A stretch of 64,000 bases of DNA from NCBI RefSeq assembly GCF_039134705.1, contig NZ_CP146256.1:3844001-3908000 (forward strand), written 5' to 3'. Shown in pieces: positions 46,893 to 56,529 of the stretch. Below the pieces are notes generated by a model. It had not been told where the DNA came from and did not search any database. It saw only the letters and a list, made by a program, of their open reading frames with translations. The first letter of the stretch is position 1. Each line of letters opens with the position of its first letter. The translations under genes were made by a program, and so were the position numbers. Source of the DNA: Kineothrix sp. IPX-CK (GTDB lineage Bacteria; Bacillota; Clostridia; Lachnospirales; Lachnospiraceae).

Positions 46893-48097
46893 CGAATTCT
46901 TTCCTCAATTTTCTTCGCCGACTTCCTCCACTGGAACATCTCCACCCTCTTCTTAATTTCCCGTATGGTCACCTCATCGCATTCCTGATGAATACCCTGA
47001 CGCATTTTTTCTTTCAGTTCTTCTTTACTTCCCGAATGAAAATATGAAGCAGCTTTTCCCAGCACTTCCGGCAGGGAGGCTGCATCGGATGAAATTACCA
47101 TTGTGCCTACTGCCATAGCCTCCAGCGGCGGCATGCCGAAGCCTTCATAGATAGAGGGAAAGATGAAGCAATCGGCCATATGGTATACATAAGGTAGATC
47201 CTCGTCTTCAATAAATCCCGTTACTACAATGCTCCTTCTATATTCCTCTTCGATCCGGTTCAGAAACTCGTCCATGTTCCAACCTTTGCGCCCTGCGAGG
47301 ACAAGGGGGATATCCACAAACGAAGTGTTCGCCTGCTGACACTTCGTTTTTCCCTCCTCCAGCAGCTCTACATAAGCCTCTACCAGAAAGGGCAGATTCT
47401 TTCGCGGTTCCAAAGTAGCAAGACAAAGCAGGTATTGCTCAGGAAGATGATATTTATGACGGATATCTAACGATTTATTCCTGATTTCTTCAAGCCTGGC
47501 TTCGATTTCCTTTTTATTTTCTTCACCATCCAAAATCTCCGACGGCTGAGACGCTATATAATTCATAAACACGTCCGAGATTCCGCAGTAGGCAATCGTA
47601 ATTTTTTTCTTACTATAATGGAACTTATCCACGATTCGGTCACGTGTAAACTTTGAGTTCACTATGATTCCCTTACTAACCCACAGAGCGTTTCTAATCG
47701 TCAGCTTGAAATACAGCTCCATCTTTTTCTTCATGGTCTCAGGGCAGTCCCAGCTGGTCAGGTCGTGAATGGTGTTATAGATTCCCTTTCTGCGAAAGAG
47801 CACCGGGCTCTGGAACGCCAGAAACAAATAAGCATCCGCTTTGATTCCATACAGATGAAAGGGTAATATGATCTGTTGGAATACCAGCTTGTTTCTTCCC
47901 GGATACACCTTGAAAATAATGTTTTTCCTGCCCTTATATTTCTCGAATTCCTTATGAACTTTTCTTTTAAATAATAAAATATAAGTATTCTTCCTCTCAC
48001 CATCCAACGCAATTAATTCTTCGGCTATGCTCATGGCATAGCGCTCTATTCCTGAGAAATTGTCGGCTAACGAGGTGAGGTCGATTGCTATTCTCAT
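46889..48097 (-). CDS. GT4 family glycosyltransferase (mannosyl- or rhamnosyltransferase type)
   Basis: This 402-residue GT-B protein opens with RIAIDLTSLADNFSGIERYAMSIAEEL, the SGIxRY signature of the WbaZ/MtfB-like GT4 group, which transfers mannose or rhamnose. Further motifs are YNTIHDLTSWDCPETM (near 105), LCLATLEPRKNLPFLVEAY (near 220) and FIFPSIYEGFGMPPLEAMAVGTMVISSDAASLPEVLGKAA (near 310-350). It begins 12 bases downstream of ugd and is presumably co-transcribed with it. Confidence 0.9.
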   Translation of the reverse strand: MRIAIDLTSLADNFSGIERYAMSIAEELIALDGERKNTYILLFKRKVHKEFEKYKGRKNIIFKVYPGRNKLVFQQIILPFHLYGIKADAYLFLAFQSPVLFRRKGIYNTIHDLTSWDCPETMKKKMELYFKLTIRNALWVSKGIIVNSKFTRDRIVDKFHYSKKKITIAYCGISDVFMNYIASQPSEILDGEENKKEIEARLEEIRNKSLDIRHKYHLPEQYLLCLATLEPRKNLPFLVEAYVELLEEGKTKCQQANTSFVDIPLVLAGRKGWNMDEFLNRIEEEYRRSIVVTGFIEDEDLPYVYHMADCFIFPSIYEGFGMPPLEAMAVGTMVISSDAASLPEVLGKAASYFHSGSKEELKEKMRQGIHQECDEVTIREIKKRVEMFQWRKSAKKIEERIR

Positions 48098-48109
48098 GGA
48101 TTGTCTCCC

Positions 48110-49420
48110 TTATCTCCCGATACTGTAATACTCTACTCCATATTCTTTCATGCTTTTCAAATCATATATGTTTCTCCCGTCATAAACAAGAGGTGTCTGC
48201 ATAAGACGTTTGAAGGTATCGGCTCCGATTTCTTTTATCTCTTTCCACTCCGTGAATACAAAACAGATATTTGCTCCCTTTAGAGCCTCCTCCGGTTGCT
48301 GCACATACGAAATTTTCCCTCTGCCTTTCATGCCTTCCGGATACTTCTTTTTAAAATTATCCATAGCAACGGGATCATATGCACACACTTCCGCACCGTA
48401 TGCAAGAAGCAGTTCTACATTATCGATAGAAGGCGCTTCACGTAAGTCATCAGTTCCCGGTTTAAAAGAAAGTCCTAATACCGCAACTTTCAAGCCTTCA
48501 AACGTAATCATTCGGTTGCTGGCCTTCTGAAACAATCTTGTCTTCTGCCTTGCATTGACTTCAACTGCCGCCTCCACCGTTTCCAGCCGATATCCTGCCT
48601 GCTCAGCAAGAAACTTCAGGGCCTTCGTATCCTTCGGGAAACAGCTTCCTCCATAGCCGATGCCTGCTTTCAAAAAATTTGCTCCGATTCGCGCATCGTA
48701 GCTCATTCCTTTCGCCACATCTTCAATATTGGCTCCGACTAATTCACACAGGTTCGCAATGTCATTCATATATGATATTTTAAGCGCCAGAAAATCGTTG
48801 GCAGCATATTTGGTCATCTCCGCACTGCGCCTGCTAACCGATACGATAGGCAGCTGAAAGGGCTCGTATATCTTCATCAACGTTTCCTCCGCCTGCTTAC
48901 TTTCCGTACCTATAATGATCCGGGCTGCATGCAGCGTATCGTGTACAGCAGAACCTTGGGCCAGGAATTCCGGGTTGGATGCAACCTCAACCGTAACATC
49001 CTTCACGAGGAAGTCACGGATAAACTGTTCTACCTTATCGTTAGTTCCAACTGGAACCGTAGACTTTACCACTACAAGGCAATCCCGTTCCACCGATTCA
49101 GCAATCTGCCTGGATACTGTGGCAATATAGCTCAAATTAGCCGACCCGTCAGGTCTCTCAGGCGTTCCCACTCCAATAAAAATAGCGTCGGCATCCTTAT
49201 AGGCATTCTTATAATCTATCGTATAATGAAGCCTTCCCAGGGCATAGTTCTTCCGCATTAACTCTTCCAATCCCGTTTCAAAAATAGGGGACCTTCCAGA
49301 CTCCATCAGTTCTACTTTATTTTTATCCACATCCACACAAGTTACGTCATGTCCTACTTCCGCAAAGCAGACTCCTGCAACCAGGCCTACATAGCCAGTT
49401 CCTGCAACTGCTAATTTCAT
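48110..49420 (-). CDS. ugd: UDP-glucose 6-dehydrogenase
   Basis: This 436-residue protein has the Rossmann motif AGTGYVGLV near the N-terminus, the first-domain GTPERPDGSANLSYI segment, the STVPVGT strand, NPEFLAQGSAVHDTLHA, the catalytic-loop GIGYGGSCFPKDTKAL with the active-site Cys (near 256), and GLSFKPGTDDLREAPS. It oxidises UDP-glucose to UDP-glucuronate. The epimerase at 12-1007 could then make UDP-galacturonate. The start is placed at MKLAVAG because GGAGGA lies 10 bases upstream; the seven extra residues from an earlier start carry no family similarity. It heads its own transcription unit. Confidence 0.95.
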   Translation of the reverse strand: MKLAVAGTGYVGLVAGVCFAEVGHDVTCVDVDKNKVELMESGRSPIFETGLEELMRKNYALGRLHYTIDYKNAYKDADAIFIGVGTPERPDGSANLSYIATVSRQIAESVERDCLVVVKSTVPVGTNDKVEQFIRDFLVKDVTVEVASNPEFLAQGSAVHDTLHAARIIIGTESKQAEETLMKIYEPFQLPIVSVSRRSAEMTKYAANDFLALKISYMNDIANLCELVGANIEDVAKGMSYDARIGANFLKAGIGYGGSCFPKDTKALKFLAEQAGYRLETVEAAVEVNARQKTRLFQKASNRMITFEGLKVAVLGLSFKPGTDDLREAPSIDNVELLLAYGAEVCAYDPVAMDNFKKKYPEGMKGRGKISYVQQPEEALKGANICFVFTEWKEIKEIGADTFKRLMQTPLVYDGRNIYDLKSMKEYGVEYYSIGR

Positions 49421-49447
49421 AAGCTTGTTTCCTCCGTTCATTCTTTT

Positions 49448-49476
49448 ATTATATCGGACCTATACCATAATTACAA
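49448..49476 (-). promoter_or_regulatory. Promoter of ugd and the following GT4 genes
   Basis: On the minus strand, TTGTAA (49476-49471) and a perfect TATAAT (49453-49448) are 17 bases apart. Confidence 0.65.
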
Positions 49477-49512
49477 TCTTTCAGCATCAATATTGCTGTC
49501 TGTGCCGATTCA

Positions 49513-51432
49513 TTATGTTTTTCTATTCACACCTGCCACACATGCCCCGGATATTATACTTCCCGTCATGGCGCCCATTAGCATCCATATAATTGCGGTT
49601 CTGATCTGTTCTGTCCTCACAATGTTGCCGTCCTTTTTAACAAAATACGAATCCTTATAAACAATATGTTCAATTCTATCAGTTCCTTCACTTTTCCATA
49701 TTCTTTCAGGTATAAGCAGCTCTGTAGAAATACCCGCCTTCTCATTTTCCGATTGAAGCTCTCCAGTAATTTCCTTCAAAATGGATACATAGGTCTCCTC
49801 GGAGATATCACAATCAGTTTCTAAAATGCGCATTCTGAAGACGTTATAAATTCCACTGCTATGCACATATTGAGGAAGGGAAAACTCCACCATACTCTTC
49901 AATTTCCCTGCTGTTAGATCAGCAGCTTCATCGACATTATTTCCGTCGTTTTTCTTCAATTCTGAAAGTACTTTATTACAGAAATTCTCGTCAGTAGTTA
50001 TCTGTCTGTAATGTTCCATCAAATTATTCAAATCGCTTTTTTGTTCATACACATCTTCGGTATGAAAGAGGGCCCCTTGTGCATCAATATAATTAAGGGC
50101 GGTAAGCGGTACCGTAATATAATCTGCCTTAGGTTCGAAAGATATATATACAAAAATACTCAGCACTCCTGCCATACCAGCAGACAGCCATATCCATTTT
50201 CTCCTATGTACTATTTTTTCTACCACTTTCTCTCTTCGGACTGACTTCTTTTTAAGAAATAATACTTTTTTCTCTCCTATTTTAATCAAGCCGGAAAAAA
50301 TTCCGATTTTTTGAAGCCTCATAATTTTTCTCGGATTTTGTGCATTAAATAGCATTTCACCGATAAACAACAAAGACAGATTCATAAATGCGTTAGATAT
50401 AAACTGCTCCATAATTCCATACAGTAAAAAGCAAAAAATGATAGCCAACTTACCATGTTCACCCCGTCTGGTGTAAGTAATGACTGCAGACATATACGCT
50501 AATATAAACAGAAGAAGTACAATCACTCCAAAGGTCATGAGAATGTATACGTATCCATTATCCATGATGACCCAAGAATATGGAACCTCTTTCATACGTG
50601 TTCCCAATAGGGTAATAGGCTGATTAGTTAAATAATAAGAAGAAAAGCTGAGCCTTGCTTGTAAGAGAGAATCTAACTTCTGTCCTAGAGGATACTTTAC
50701 CAAAAAGGGCACGATAAACGAAAACAAAAAGCATAGGGGCAGCGGCAGCTGACAAAGAACCCGTTCCGATAAGCTGAGCCTTTTGCGCTTTATAGCATAT
50801 AAATTCAGTAGGAGGTAAAAGGAGGTCACTGCGACTCCCGTATAGCTTAACGAAAATACAAAAACCAATATATTGCCCATCATAAGCCAAAATAGATTTT
50901 TTAATCCATATCTCGCATCCATATGATAGACCAACAGCACGACCAGTATAAAATAAGAGACATGAAAGATATTTCCCGTACTGTATCCCATTCCCCACCG
51001 TATCACTTCACCGATAGCGCCCTTTTCATGAACGACCAAAGGGTTGGGGATAAATCCGGAGATTGCTCCCAGAACAGTCACTATAAAAGATGCTCCAAAT
51101 GTGACAAGTCCAAGCCTGAATAATTTTCCAATATCCATGTCCTTCATGCCTACGATTGCGAGAACGCTTAATACGATTCCCAATCTGCCGGAATTTATAT
51201 ATGCGAAAAAGGCTATAAGCACTAACATACCTATAGCCACAGCCTCTATAAATCGATACTCTGTCATGCAAAGCTTGCAGGCAATACATGCCAAAGCAGC
51301 CAGACTAAGCACATAATATAGCTTATCGCCGCTGTCCAAACCAAGCCCCTTCGCCGTGAGCATCAATATGAAGAAAATATAATAGGACAGCCCTTTTATT
51401 GTTAAAGAATCAATAATTGAATTTTGCTTCAT
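49513..51432 (-). CDS. Wzy-like polymerase membrane protein with a C-terminal Wzz-like segment
   Basis: This 639-residue protein has about 10-11 membrane helices in its first 375 residues, with a larger outer loop around residues 260-300. This is the layout of O-antigen polymerases and ligases; sequence conservation in that family is too low for a firm call. After a basic cytoplasmic linker (KKVLFLKKKSVRREKVVEKIVHRRK), a helix (about 409-431), an approximately 170-residue soluble stretch and a last helix (about 608-632) follow. TM-outer domain-TM is the topology of Wzz/CapA-type chain-length regulators. The chain may therefore join a polymerase and a length regulator. It overlaps the SGNH gene by 23 bases. 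Confidence 0.6.
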   Translation of the reverse strand: MKQNSIIDSLTIKGLSYYIFFILMLTAKGLGLDSGDKLYYVLSLAALACIACKLCMTEYRFIEAVAIGMLVLIAFFAYINSGRLGIVLSVLAIVGMKDMDIGKLFRLGLVTFGASFIVTVLGAISGFIPNPLVVHEKGAIGEVIRWGMGYSTGNIFHVSYFILVVLLVYHMDARYGLKNLFWLMMGNILVFVFSLSYTGVAVTSFYLLLNLYAIKRKRLSLSERVLCQLPLPLCFLFSFIVPFLVKYPLGQKLDSLLQARLSFSSYYLTNQPITLLGTRMKEVPYSWVIMDNGYVYILMTFGVIVLLLFILAYMSAVITYTRRGEHGKLAIIFCFLLYGIMEQFISNAFMNLSLLFIGEMLFNAQNPRKIMRLQKIGIFSGLIKIGEKKVLFLKKKSVRREKVVEKIVHRRKWIWLSAGMAGVLSIFVYISFEPKADYITVPLTALNYIDAQGALFHTEDVYEQKSDLNNLMEHYRQITTDENFCNKVLSELKKNDGNNVDEAADLTAGKLKSMVEFSLPQYVHSSGIYNVFRMRILETDCDISEETYVSILKEITGELQSENEKAGISTELLIPERIWKSEGTDRIEHIVYKDSYFVKKDGNIVRTEQIRTAIIWMLMGAMTGSIISGACVAGVNRKT

Positions 51433-52732
51433 GAACCGGTGTCTTCCCTTCCTTTTCTAAAGTCATATAAACATATATATAACCATTTTCATTTGCCGGA
51501 AGCGTAAAATATCTATTCTCCTCATAGTTCCTTAGCATATGATAATCCGCATCATTTTCCGCTCTTTTAGAAATAGCATAATAAATCTTATCCACTTTAT
51601 TGACAATTGGTGTGATCGTGTATGTGGAGACATCTCCGGCAGTCTCCGTACACTCGCATATTAATCCATATGCCTTGGCCGGACTTTCCTTCAGCTTCTG
51701 CTCATAGCTGTCATAAAAGGCCTTTTCCGGATCTTTCTCAGACATTACACCGGCAAAAGCGGCAGTGAATGCATTCGCCCCCTTTCCGTTCAAGTGCTGA
51801 TCATCCTGAAAATCAGTTCCGTCCAAATCCAAGAATTCAGGCCTGCATAGATTAAAATCATAGTATGTCACATTTTTACCTTTCAGAAAATCCTTCATCT
51901 GCATAATATATGAATCATAATTACCGATATCTATCAGCCTAAAATCCGGCATAGGCGCCGAATAAAATACAATCTCAATCCCTCTGCTCTGACAGTAGGA
52001 AATAATCTTATCCAGGTATTCCTGGCTTTTTACAGAAATTGCTTCCTCGGAAATCGGCGCAAAATGACTGGCAGAAGAAAGGAAATCGCTCTCCGCAGCC
52101 TTTTGGCTATAGACGAAGCCTTTTCCCGCATAATGCTCATCTTCATTGGCTACATACTCATAATTCAAATAATCCCTATTTATTTTTTTACGCAGAATAT
52201 CTTTTATATATATCGGATCGAATAAATTCTCCCAGTTCCTGCGGGAAAGAACGAGGCCGTGTACCAGATAATCCTTACCTCCGCTTTTCCACAAATATTC
52301 CATCCGATTAAAAGAGGGTTTCATATAATCAGAAATAATATACATAGCATTGGGAGACTGATAACTTTCATTCTGCCCCACTACATCACAGAAGACTTCC
52401 ATATATACTTTTTTTATTTCCCTGCTTTTTCCTGCTTCTTTTAGAAGATAATAGCTTCCATCCGTCCGTTGGGAAGAACTCCCCAAATTAAACGTATTCA
52501 TTTCCCATATATCGTCAAGGACTGCCGGATTAATTGCACGGTAACAATGAGAGGAACCGAGGAACAAAACATCGATCTCTTTCTGTTCATACATTTCCTC
52601 CAGTGTAACTCTCGTATATGATTTGGTATCGTCAACGACAAGAAAACGCGCTATCCCGTTTACTGCCCAGAGGAGAACTATAAATACGATGACGAAAGCT
52701 ATCCTTTTCAAATATTTTGCATTATTTTTCAT
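51410..52732 (-). CDS. Membrane-anchored SGNH-type O-acetyltransferase partner
   Basis: This 440-residue protein has one N-terminal anchor helix (about 11-30) and an extracellular SGNH-like domain: VLFLGSSHCYRAINP near 55 (block I; the Ser after Gly is the candidate nucleophile), and DDQHLNGKGANAF near 315, the Asp-x-x-His block. A C-terminal beta-rich region of about 90 residues follows. It is paired with the MBOAT gene directly upstream (10-base gap), so it should transfer acetyl groups to the polymer made by the neighbouring polymerase. It is a different subfamily from the AlgX-like protein at 34294. Confidence 0.78.
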   Translation of the reverse strand: MKNNAKYLKRIAFVIVFIVLLWAVNGIARFLVVDDTKSYTRVTLEEMYEQKEIDVLFLGSSHCYRAINPAVLDDIWEMNTFNLGSSSQRTDGSYYLLKEAGKSREIKKVYMEVFCDVVGQNESYQSPNAMYIISDYMKPSFNRMEYLWKSGGKDYLVHGLVLSRRNWENLFDPIYIKDILRKKINRDYLNYEYVANEDEHYAGKGFVYSQKAAESDFLSSASHFAPISEEAISVKSQEYLDKIISYCQSRGIEIVFYSAPMPDFRLIDIGNYDSYIMQMKDFLKGKNVTYYDFNLCRPEFLDLDGTDFQDDQHLNGKGANAFTAAFAGVMSEKDPEKAFYDSYEQKLKESPAKAYGLICECTETAGDVSTYTITPIVNKVDKIYYAISKRAENDADYHMLRNYEENRYFTLPANENGYIYVYMTLEKEGKTPVHEAKFNY

Positions 52733-52742
52733 TTGCCGCTCC

Positions 52743-54224
52743 TTAAAACTGGCTGTAAATAAAATTGCTTACATCGTATTGAAGTCCATAAACCCCAAAC
52801 ATAATAACCGCCCATAAACCGAATACATAAACGCATAATCGGATTCCTGCATTTTTCTTATATAAACTTTCCCTGATCTTCTTCCCGCTTTCATGCAGGC
52901 AATCCACAAGGATGAGAAGGATAAGCGCAAAAATAAGTACCAGCCAGTTCACGTAGTCGAGTCCCATATCCGTAAAAGAATGCAGCCTGCGGTGCCTAAA
53001 CATTTGTCCGATAATTCCCCATGCCTGACTTATAGTATCGGCTCTGAAGAATATCCAGGCGAAGCTGACAAGAACGAAAGTAAAACCTATTTTCCACATT
53101 CCCAATATCCAATGTTCCTTAGCACTTTCCCCTCGATTTCTGCTTATCTGGGCCTTCCAATTACCAGCCACCTGGAAAATCCCGTGAATAGCTCCCCATA
53201 TCACATAGGTCCAGCTGGCCCCATGCCATAGTCCGCTACATAAGAAAACGACCATGATATTAAAATACTGCCTGATCTTTCCTTTGCGGTTACCGCCTAA
53301 CGGAATATAAAGATAATCGGTAAGCCATGAGGTCAGCGAAATATGCCACCTTCGCCAAAAGCTCTTAATATTCTTGGCCAGATAGGGCTGATGGAAATTA
53401 TCTATCAGTTCGATTCCCATTATCTGAGCCACGCCTCTGGCAATATTGCTGTATCCACCCAAATCACTATAAATTTGAAAAGCGAATAACACCATCGCAG
53501 TAAAAAGCTCTACAAAACCATATTCCTGATACGAACCATATACTTGATTGACAACTATCGCTATTCGATCGGCAATAACAAGCTTTTGGAAAAATCCCCA
53601 GAGAATTAAATGAACACCACGAGTTATCCGTTCGTAATTCCATATCTCTAACTCTTCCAGCCTTCTTATCTGTCCCAAGATACTTGTCGAACGACCGATC
53701 GGACCGGAAAGCATCTGAGGAAAAAAGGCTACAAACAAGGCATATTTTAAGAAATTCTTTTCTGCGCTTACGTTCCTTCTATACACATCCATCGTGTAAC
53801 CCAATGCCTGAAAAATATAAAAAGATATTCCCACCGGCAGTACAATATTCAGTCCAGGGGAAAGCACTCTCAAGTGTGCTTTGTCCAAAACAAAATTGAT
53901 GTTATCTATCAAAAAATTAATGTATTTAAAAAATAACAGCAAGGACAGATTAGCAGTAAATACCCCTGCTATACACCATTTTTTCCATCTTATCCCTTTA
54001 TCCTCATCCCAGCCCTTTTGATCTATCGCATCCAATAATATGCCGCAAAACCATGTGATTGCCGTAACAAAAAGCAAAAGCAGTCCGTACTTCGCATTCC
54101 AGAACATATAGAAACAATAACTGGCGATGAGCAGCCATATATATCTTATTCTTTTCGGCACTATTGCATATATTAAAATTACTGCAGGAAAGAATATCAA
54201 AAATTGAAAAGAATTGAAAAGCAT
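52743..54224 (-). CDS. MBOAT family O-acyltransferase (second copy)
   Basis: This 493-residue polytopic protein opens MLFNSFQFLIFFPAVILIYAIVPKR, the standard start of bacterial MBOAT proteins. It has PVGISFYIFQALGYTMDVYR near 135, FWRRWHISLTSWLTDYLYIPLGGNRKG near 290 and FLCSGLWHGASWTYVIWGAIHG near 330 with the invariant His. It moves acetyl groups outward for the SGNH partner at 51410. The start is ATG 54224 behind GGGGTGG; a GTG nine bases upstream is less well placed. Confidence 0.93.
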   Translation of the reverse strand: MLFNSFQFLIFFPAVILIYAIVPKRIRYIWLLIASYCFYMFWNAKYGLLLLFVTAITWFCGILLDAIDQKGWDEDKGIRWKKWCIAGVFTANLSLLLFFKYINFLIDNINFVLDKAHLRVLSPGLNIVLPVGISFYIFQALGYTMDVYRRNVSAEKNFLKYALFVAFFPQMLSGPIGRSTSILGQIRRLEELEIWNYERITRGVHLILWGFFQKLVIADRIAIVVNQVYGSYQEYGFVELFTAMVLFAFQIYSDLGGYSNIARGVAQIMGIELIDNFHQPYLAKNIKSFWRRWHISLTSWLTDYLYIPLGGNRKGKIRQYFNIMVVFLCSGLWHGASWTYVIWGAIHGIFQVAGNWKAQISRNRGESAKEHWILGMWKIGFTFVLVSFAWIFFRADTISQAWGIIGQMFRHRRLHSFTDMGLDYVNWLVLIFALILLILVDCLHESGKKIRESLYKKNAGIRLCVYVFGLWAVIMFGVYGLQYDVSNFIYSQF

Positions 54225-54266
54225 TACTTCCACCCCAACATAATACTGTCTTTTATATACTCTATA

Positions 54267-55403
54267 TTACATTTTTCCTATTATTTCTTCCACTACATCG
54301 TAATAATTTTTAAACTGGTAATTATTTAACACTGTTTGATAACCTGCGCGTCCCATCTTAGGAATATTCCCCCTGTCACACACAATCATCTCCAACTTTT
54401 TCTTATAATCCTCTTTGTCATTATCTTCAAAGACATAACCGTTATTTCCTTCATCGATGTAGCTCGCCGTACCGTTATCACTACCGCAGATTGCCGGTAT
54501 GGAAAATGCCATCGCTTCTATTACCGTTATTGTTGCCGCTTCTTGCGTACTGGGAATCACGTATACGTCTGCTTGCTCATATTGAGCAAATACTTGCTCT
54601 TTATTAAGATTTTGCAGCAAGGTAACATTATTCTGCAGTTGATGTTCTTCGATATACTTCTTCAGCGCGGCATAATATTCCCTATGGAAATCAGAAGAGA
54701 CTTCCCCGGCTATCGTAAGATGAAGATCGTACTTATCAAGAAGTTCTTCAATTACTTGAACCGTCATAAAGTGATTTTTAATTTTTTGATATTTTCCAAT
54801 ACAGAATACGTTGATTCTTCCATCCTTAAAATATTTCTTTTTCTCAGGTTCTACCCTTGCTTCCATCAAAAATGGAGCAAAATATCCATATTCATCTTTT
54901 ACCAGTCCCGCGAAATCTACACCTACCAGCTTCGAGGGAGTCATCCTGTACTTTGGCGTTAATTTCCATACTATTTTATGTGCAAGATCCATTTTCTTAG
55001 GTTTGTCCCATACCGGGCTTAAGTTATATAAAATAGTTGGAATATGCAGACTCCGACAAATAGCATTTAAACAAATTGTATAAATGGAACGTTCCCGCAA
55101 AATAGCAACATCAGGCTTAAACTCTTTTATCAGCTTTCGCGCCTTAAAAATAGGAGGTATTCCATATTTTAACCGCATGTCCATGGCATACGGATCTTTG
55201 CGGAACAAAATATTTACATAAATATAATAGATAAACTGAAAAAAAGCCGAATATCCCACTACAACCGGCCTTACATAAGTATAATCTTCAATTCTTCCCG
55301 CATATTGGCTTAAGAAGCAAATCTCGTGATTATTTTCTACCCATCCCTTCATTATGGTATTCTGATTTGTATGATATCGATGGGACATATATAATACACG
55401 CAT
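54267..55403 (-). CDS. GT4 family glycosyltransferase
   Basis: This 378-residue GT-B enzyme has donor-domain motifs INVFCIGKYQKIKNHFMTVQVIEEL near 195 and ADVYVIPSTQEAATITVIEAMAFSIPAICGSDNGTASYI near 280-320 (E-x7-E in EAATITVIE). The N-terminal half lacks an obvious GG loop and reads VLYMSHRYHTNQNTIMKGWVENNH. It lies in the run of minus-strand genes 63.9 to 49.5 kb, between the MBOAT gene and another GT4. Confidence 0.87.
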   Translation of the reverse strand: MRVLYMSHRYHTNQNTIMKGWVENNHEICFLSQYAGRIEDYTYVRPVVVGYSAFFQFIYYIYVNILFRKDPYAMDMRLKYGIPPIFKARKLIKEFKPDVAILRERSIYTICLNAICRSLHIPTILYNLSPVWDKPKKMDLAHKIVWKLTPKYRMTPSKLVGVDFAGLVKDEYGYFAPFLMEARVEPEKKKYFKDGRINVFCIGKYQKIKNHFMTVQVIEELLDKYDLHLTIAGEVSSDFHREYYAALKKYIEEHQLQNNVTLLQNLNKEQVFAQYEQADVYVIPSTQEAATITVIEAMAFSIPAICGSDNGTASYIDEGNNGYVFEDNDKEDYKKKLEMIVCDRGNIPKMGRAGYQTVLNNYQFKNYYDVVEEIIGKM

Positions 55404-55421
55404 AATTATTTTCCTCCGTTT

Positions 55422-56528
55422 TCATTGGGTTAGCGTTCTCAAAACCTCAACAAACTGGCTGGCACAATACTCGGCCGTCAGCTTTTCTCTATAAAGCAGA
55501 CAATTCCGTACAAATCGCTCATTTTCTTCGCATATATAGTTTAAGGCATCCTTATTCCAATGGTCATCCACAATTCCCAGCTTTTCTTTTTCAATATAGG
55601 CCGCATTAAAAGGTACCGACGTTGTTATAACCGGAGTCCCCGCCGCAATGCTCTCCGCTATGGAAACCATATTATTATCCTTTTCAGTATATACGAGCAG
55701 CGCCTTCGCATCTGCTACAATAGGAGCCATTTGCTCATGGTTCATCCATCCATGAAAAATCACAGAATCTTTTATTCCCAATTTTTCAGCCTGTTTTTTT
55801 AATTGCTGTTCCAACTCACCCTGGCCTATAATATCCAACATATATTCTTTCTTTTCTCCGCTTTGATCAAGATATTCGGAAAATGCCTCAATTACTCTAT
55901 CTATTCTTTTACGGCCGATTAACTGCGATACTACTACAAAACGTTTCTCTTTATCTTTTTTAGTTTTCATAGTGCTTATGTCAACGCCATGATCTATTGT
56001 AATATCCGATACATTATTACAATATTGCCCAATAAAAGCCTTTGCCCTTTCAGAACGCGGAATTATTAATATTTTCCTTAAAAAGAGCCCAGCCACCACG
56101 TTATACCATACTTTTGACGGAATATAATGCAGCATCCTGTTATGAGCTCCCAATTCATGCCATATAACAGTCTTATCAGGCAGGTTTTTCGCTGCGGTGA
56201 GCGAACATAACGAAAATACTTCACTGGAAATAATTCCGTCTATCTCTTTTTTGTTTTTCTTTATATAAGCGCTAAGCTGGGGCAGGTACGGCAAGCACCG
56301 AGGCTTGCATATATTTTTCCACACGCTGTCCAGCCATACGACCTCAAAGGGATAATCCTCCTCGCTTTGGGGTTTATAGTCGGATGCAGCAATAAGTATC
56401 GGCTCATGTCCATTCTTAATGAACCCTAAACACATAGAATAAATCATCGTATCCTTAATAGAATCTACGGTGGGAATCTTTTCCGTCTCCGACGTATATA
56501 AGATAGGGTTTATAATTAAGATGCGCAT
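55422..56528 (-). CDS. GT4 family glycosyltransferase
   Basis: This 368-residue GT-B enzyme opens MRILIINPILYTSETEKIPTVDSIKDTM; the donor domain has FVVVSQLIGRKRIDRVIEAFSEYL near 200 and AKALLVYTEKDNNMVSIAESIAAGTPVITTSVPF near 290-320. The start at 56528 has AAGGA 8 bases upstream and lies one base past the stop of the preceding GT4 gene, so the two are coupled. The 17 residues gained with an upstream start would lie inside that gene and are unlikely. Confidence 0.87.
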   Translation of the reverse strand: MRILIINPILYTSETEKIPTVDSIKDTMIYSMCLGFIKNGHEPILIAASDYKPQSEEDYPFEVVWLDSVWKNICKPRCLPYLPQLSAYIKKNKKEIDGIISSEVFSLCSLTAAKNLPDKTVIWHELGAHNRMLHYIPSKVWYNVVAGLFLRKILIIPRSERAKAFIGQYCNNVSDITIDHGVDISTMKTKKDKEKRFVVVSQLIGRKRIDRVIEAFSEYLDQSGEKKEYMLDIIGQGELEQQLKKQAEKLGIKDSVIFHGWMNHEQMAPIVADAKALLVYTEKDNNMVSIAESIAAGTPVITTSVPFNAAYIEKEKLGIVDDHWNKDALNYICEENERFVRNCLLYREKLTAEYCASQFVEVLRTLTQ

Positions 56529-56529
56529 A

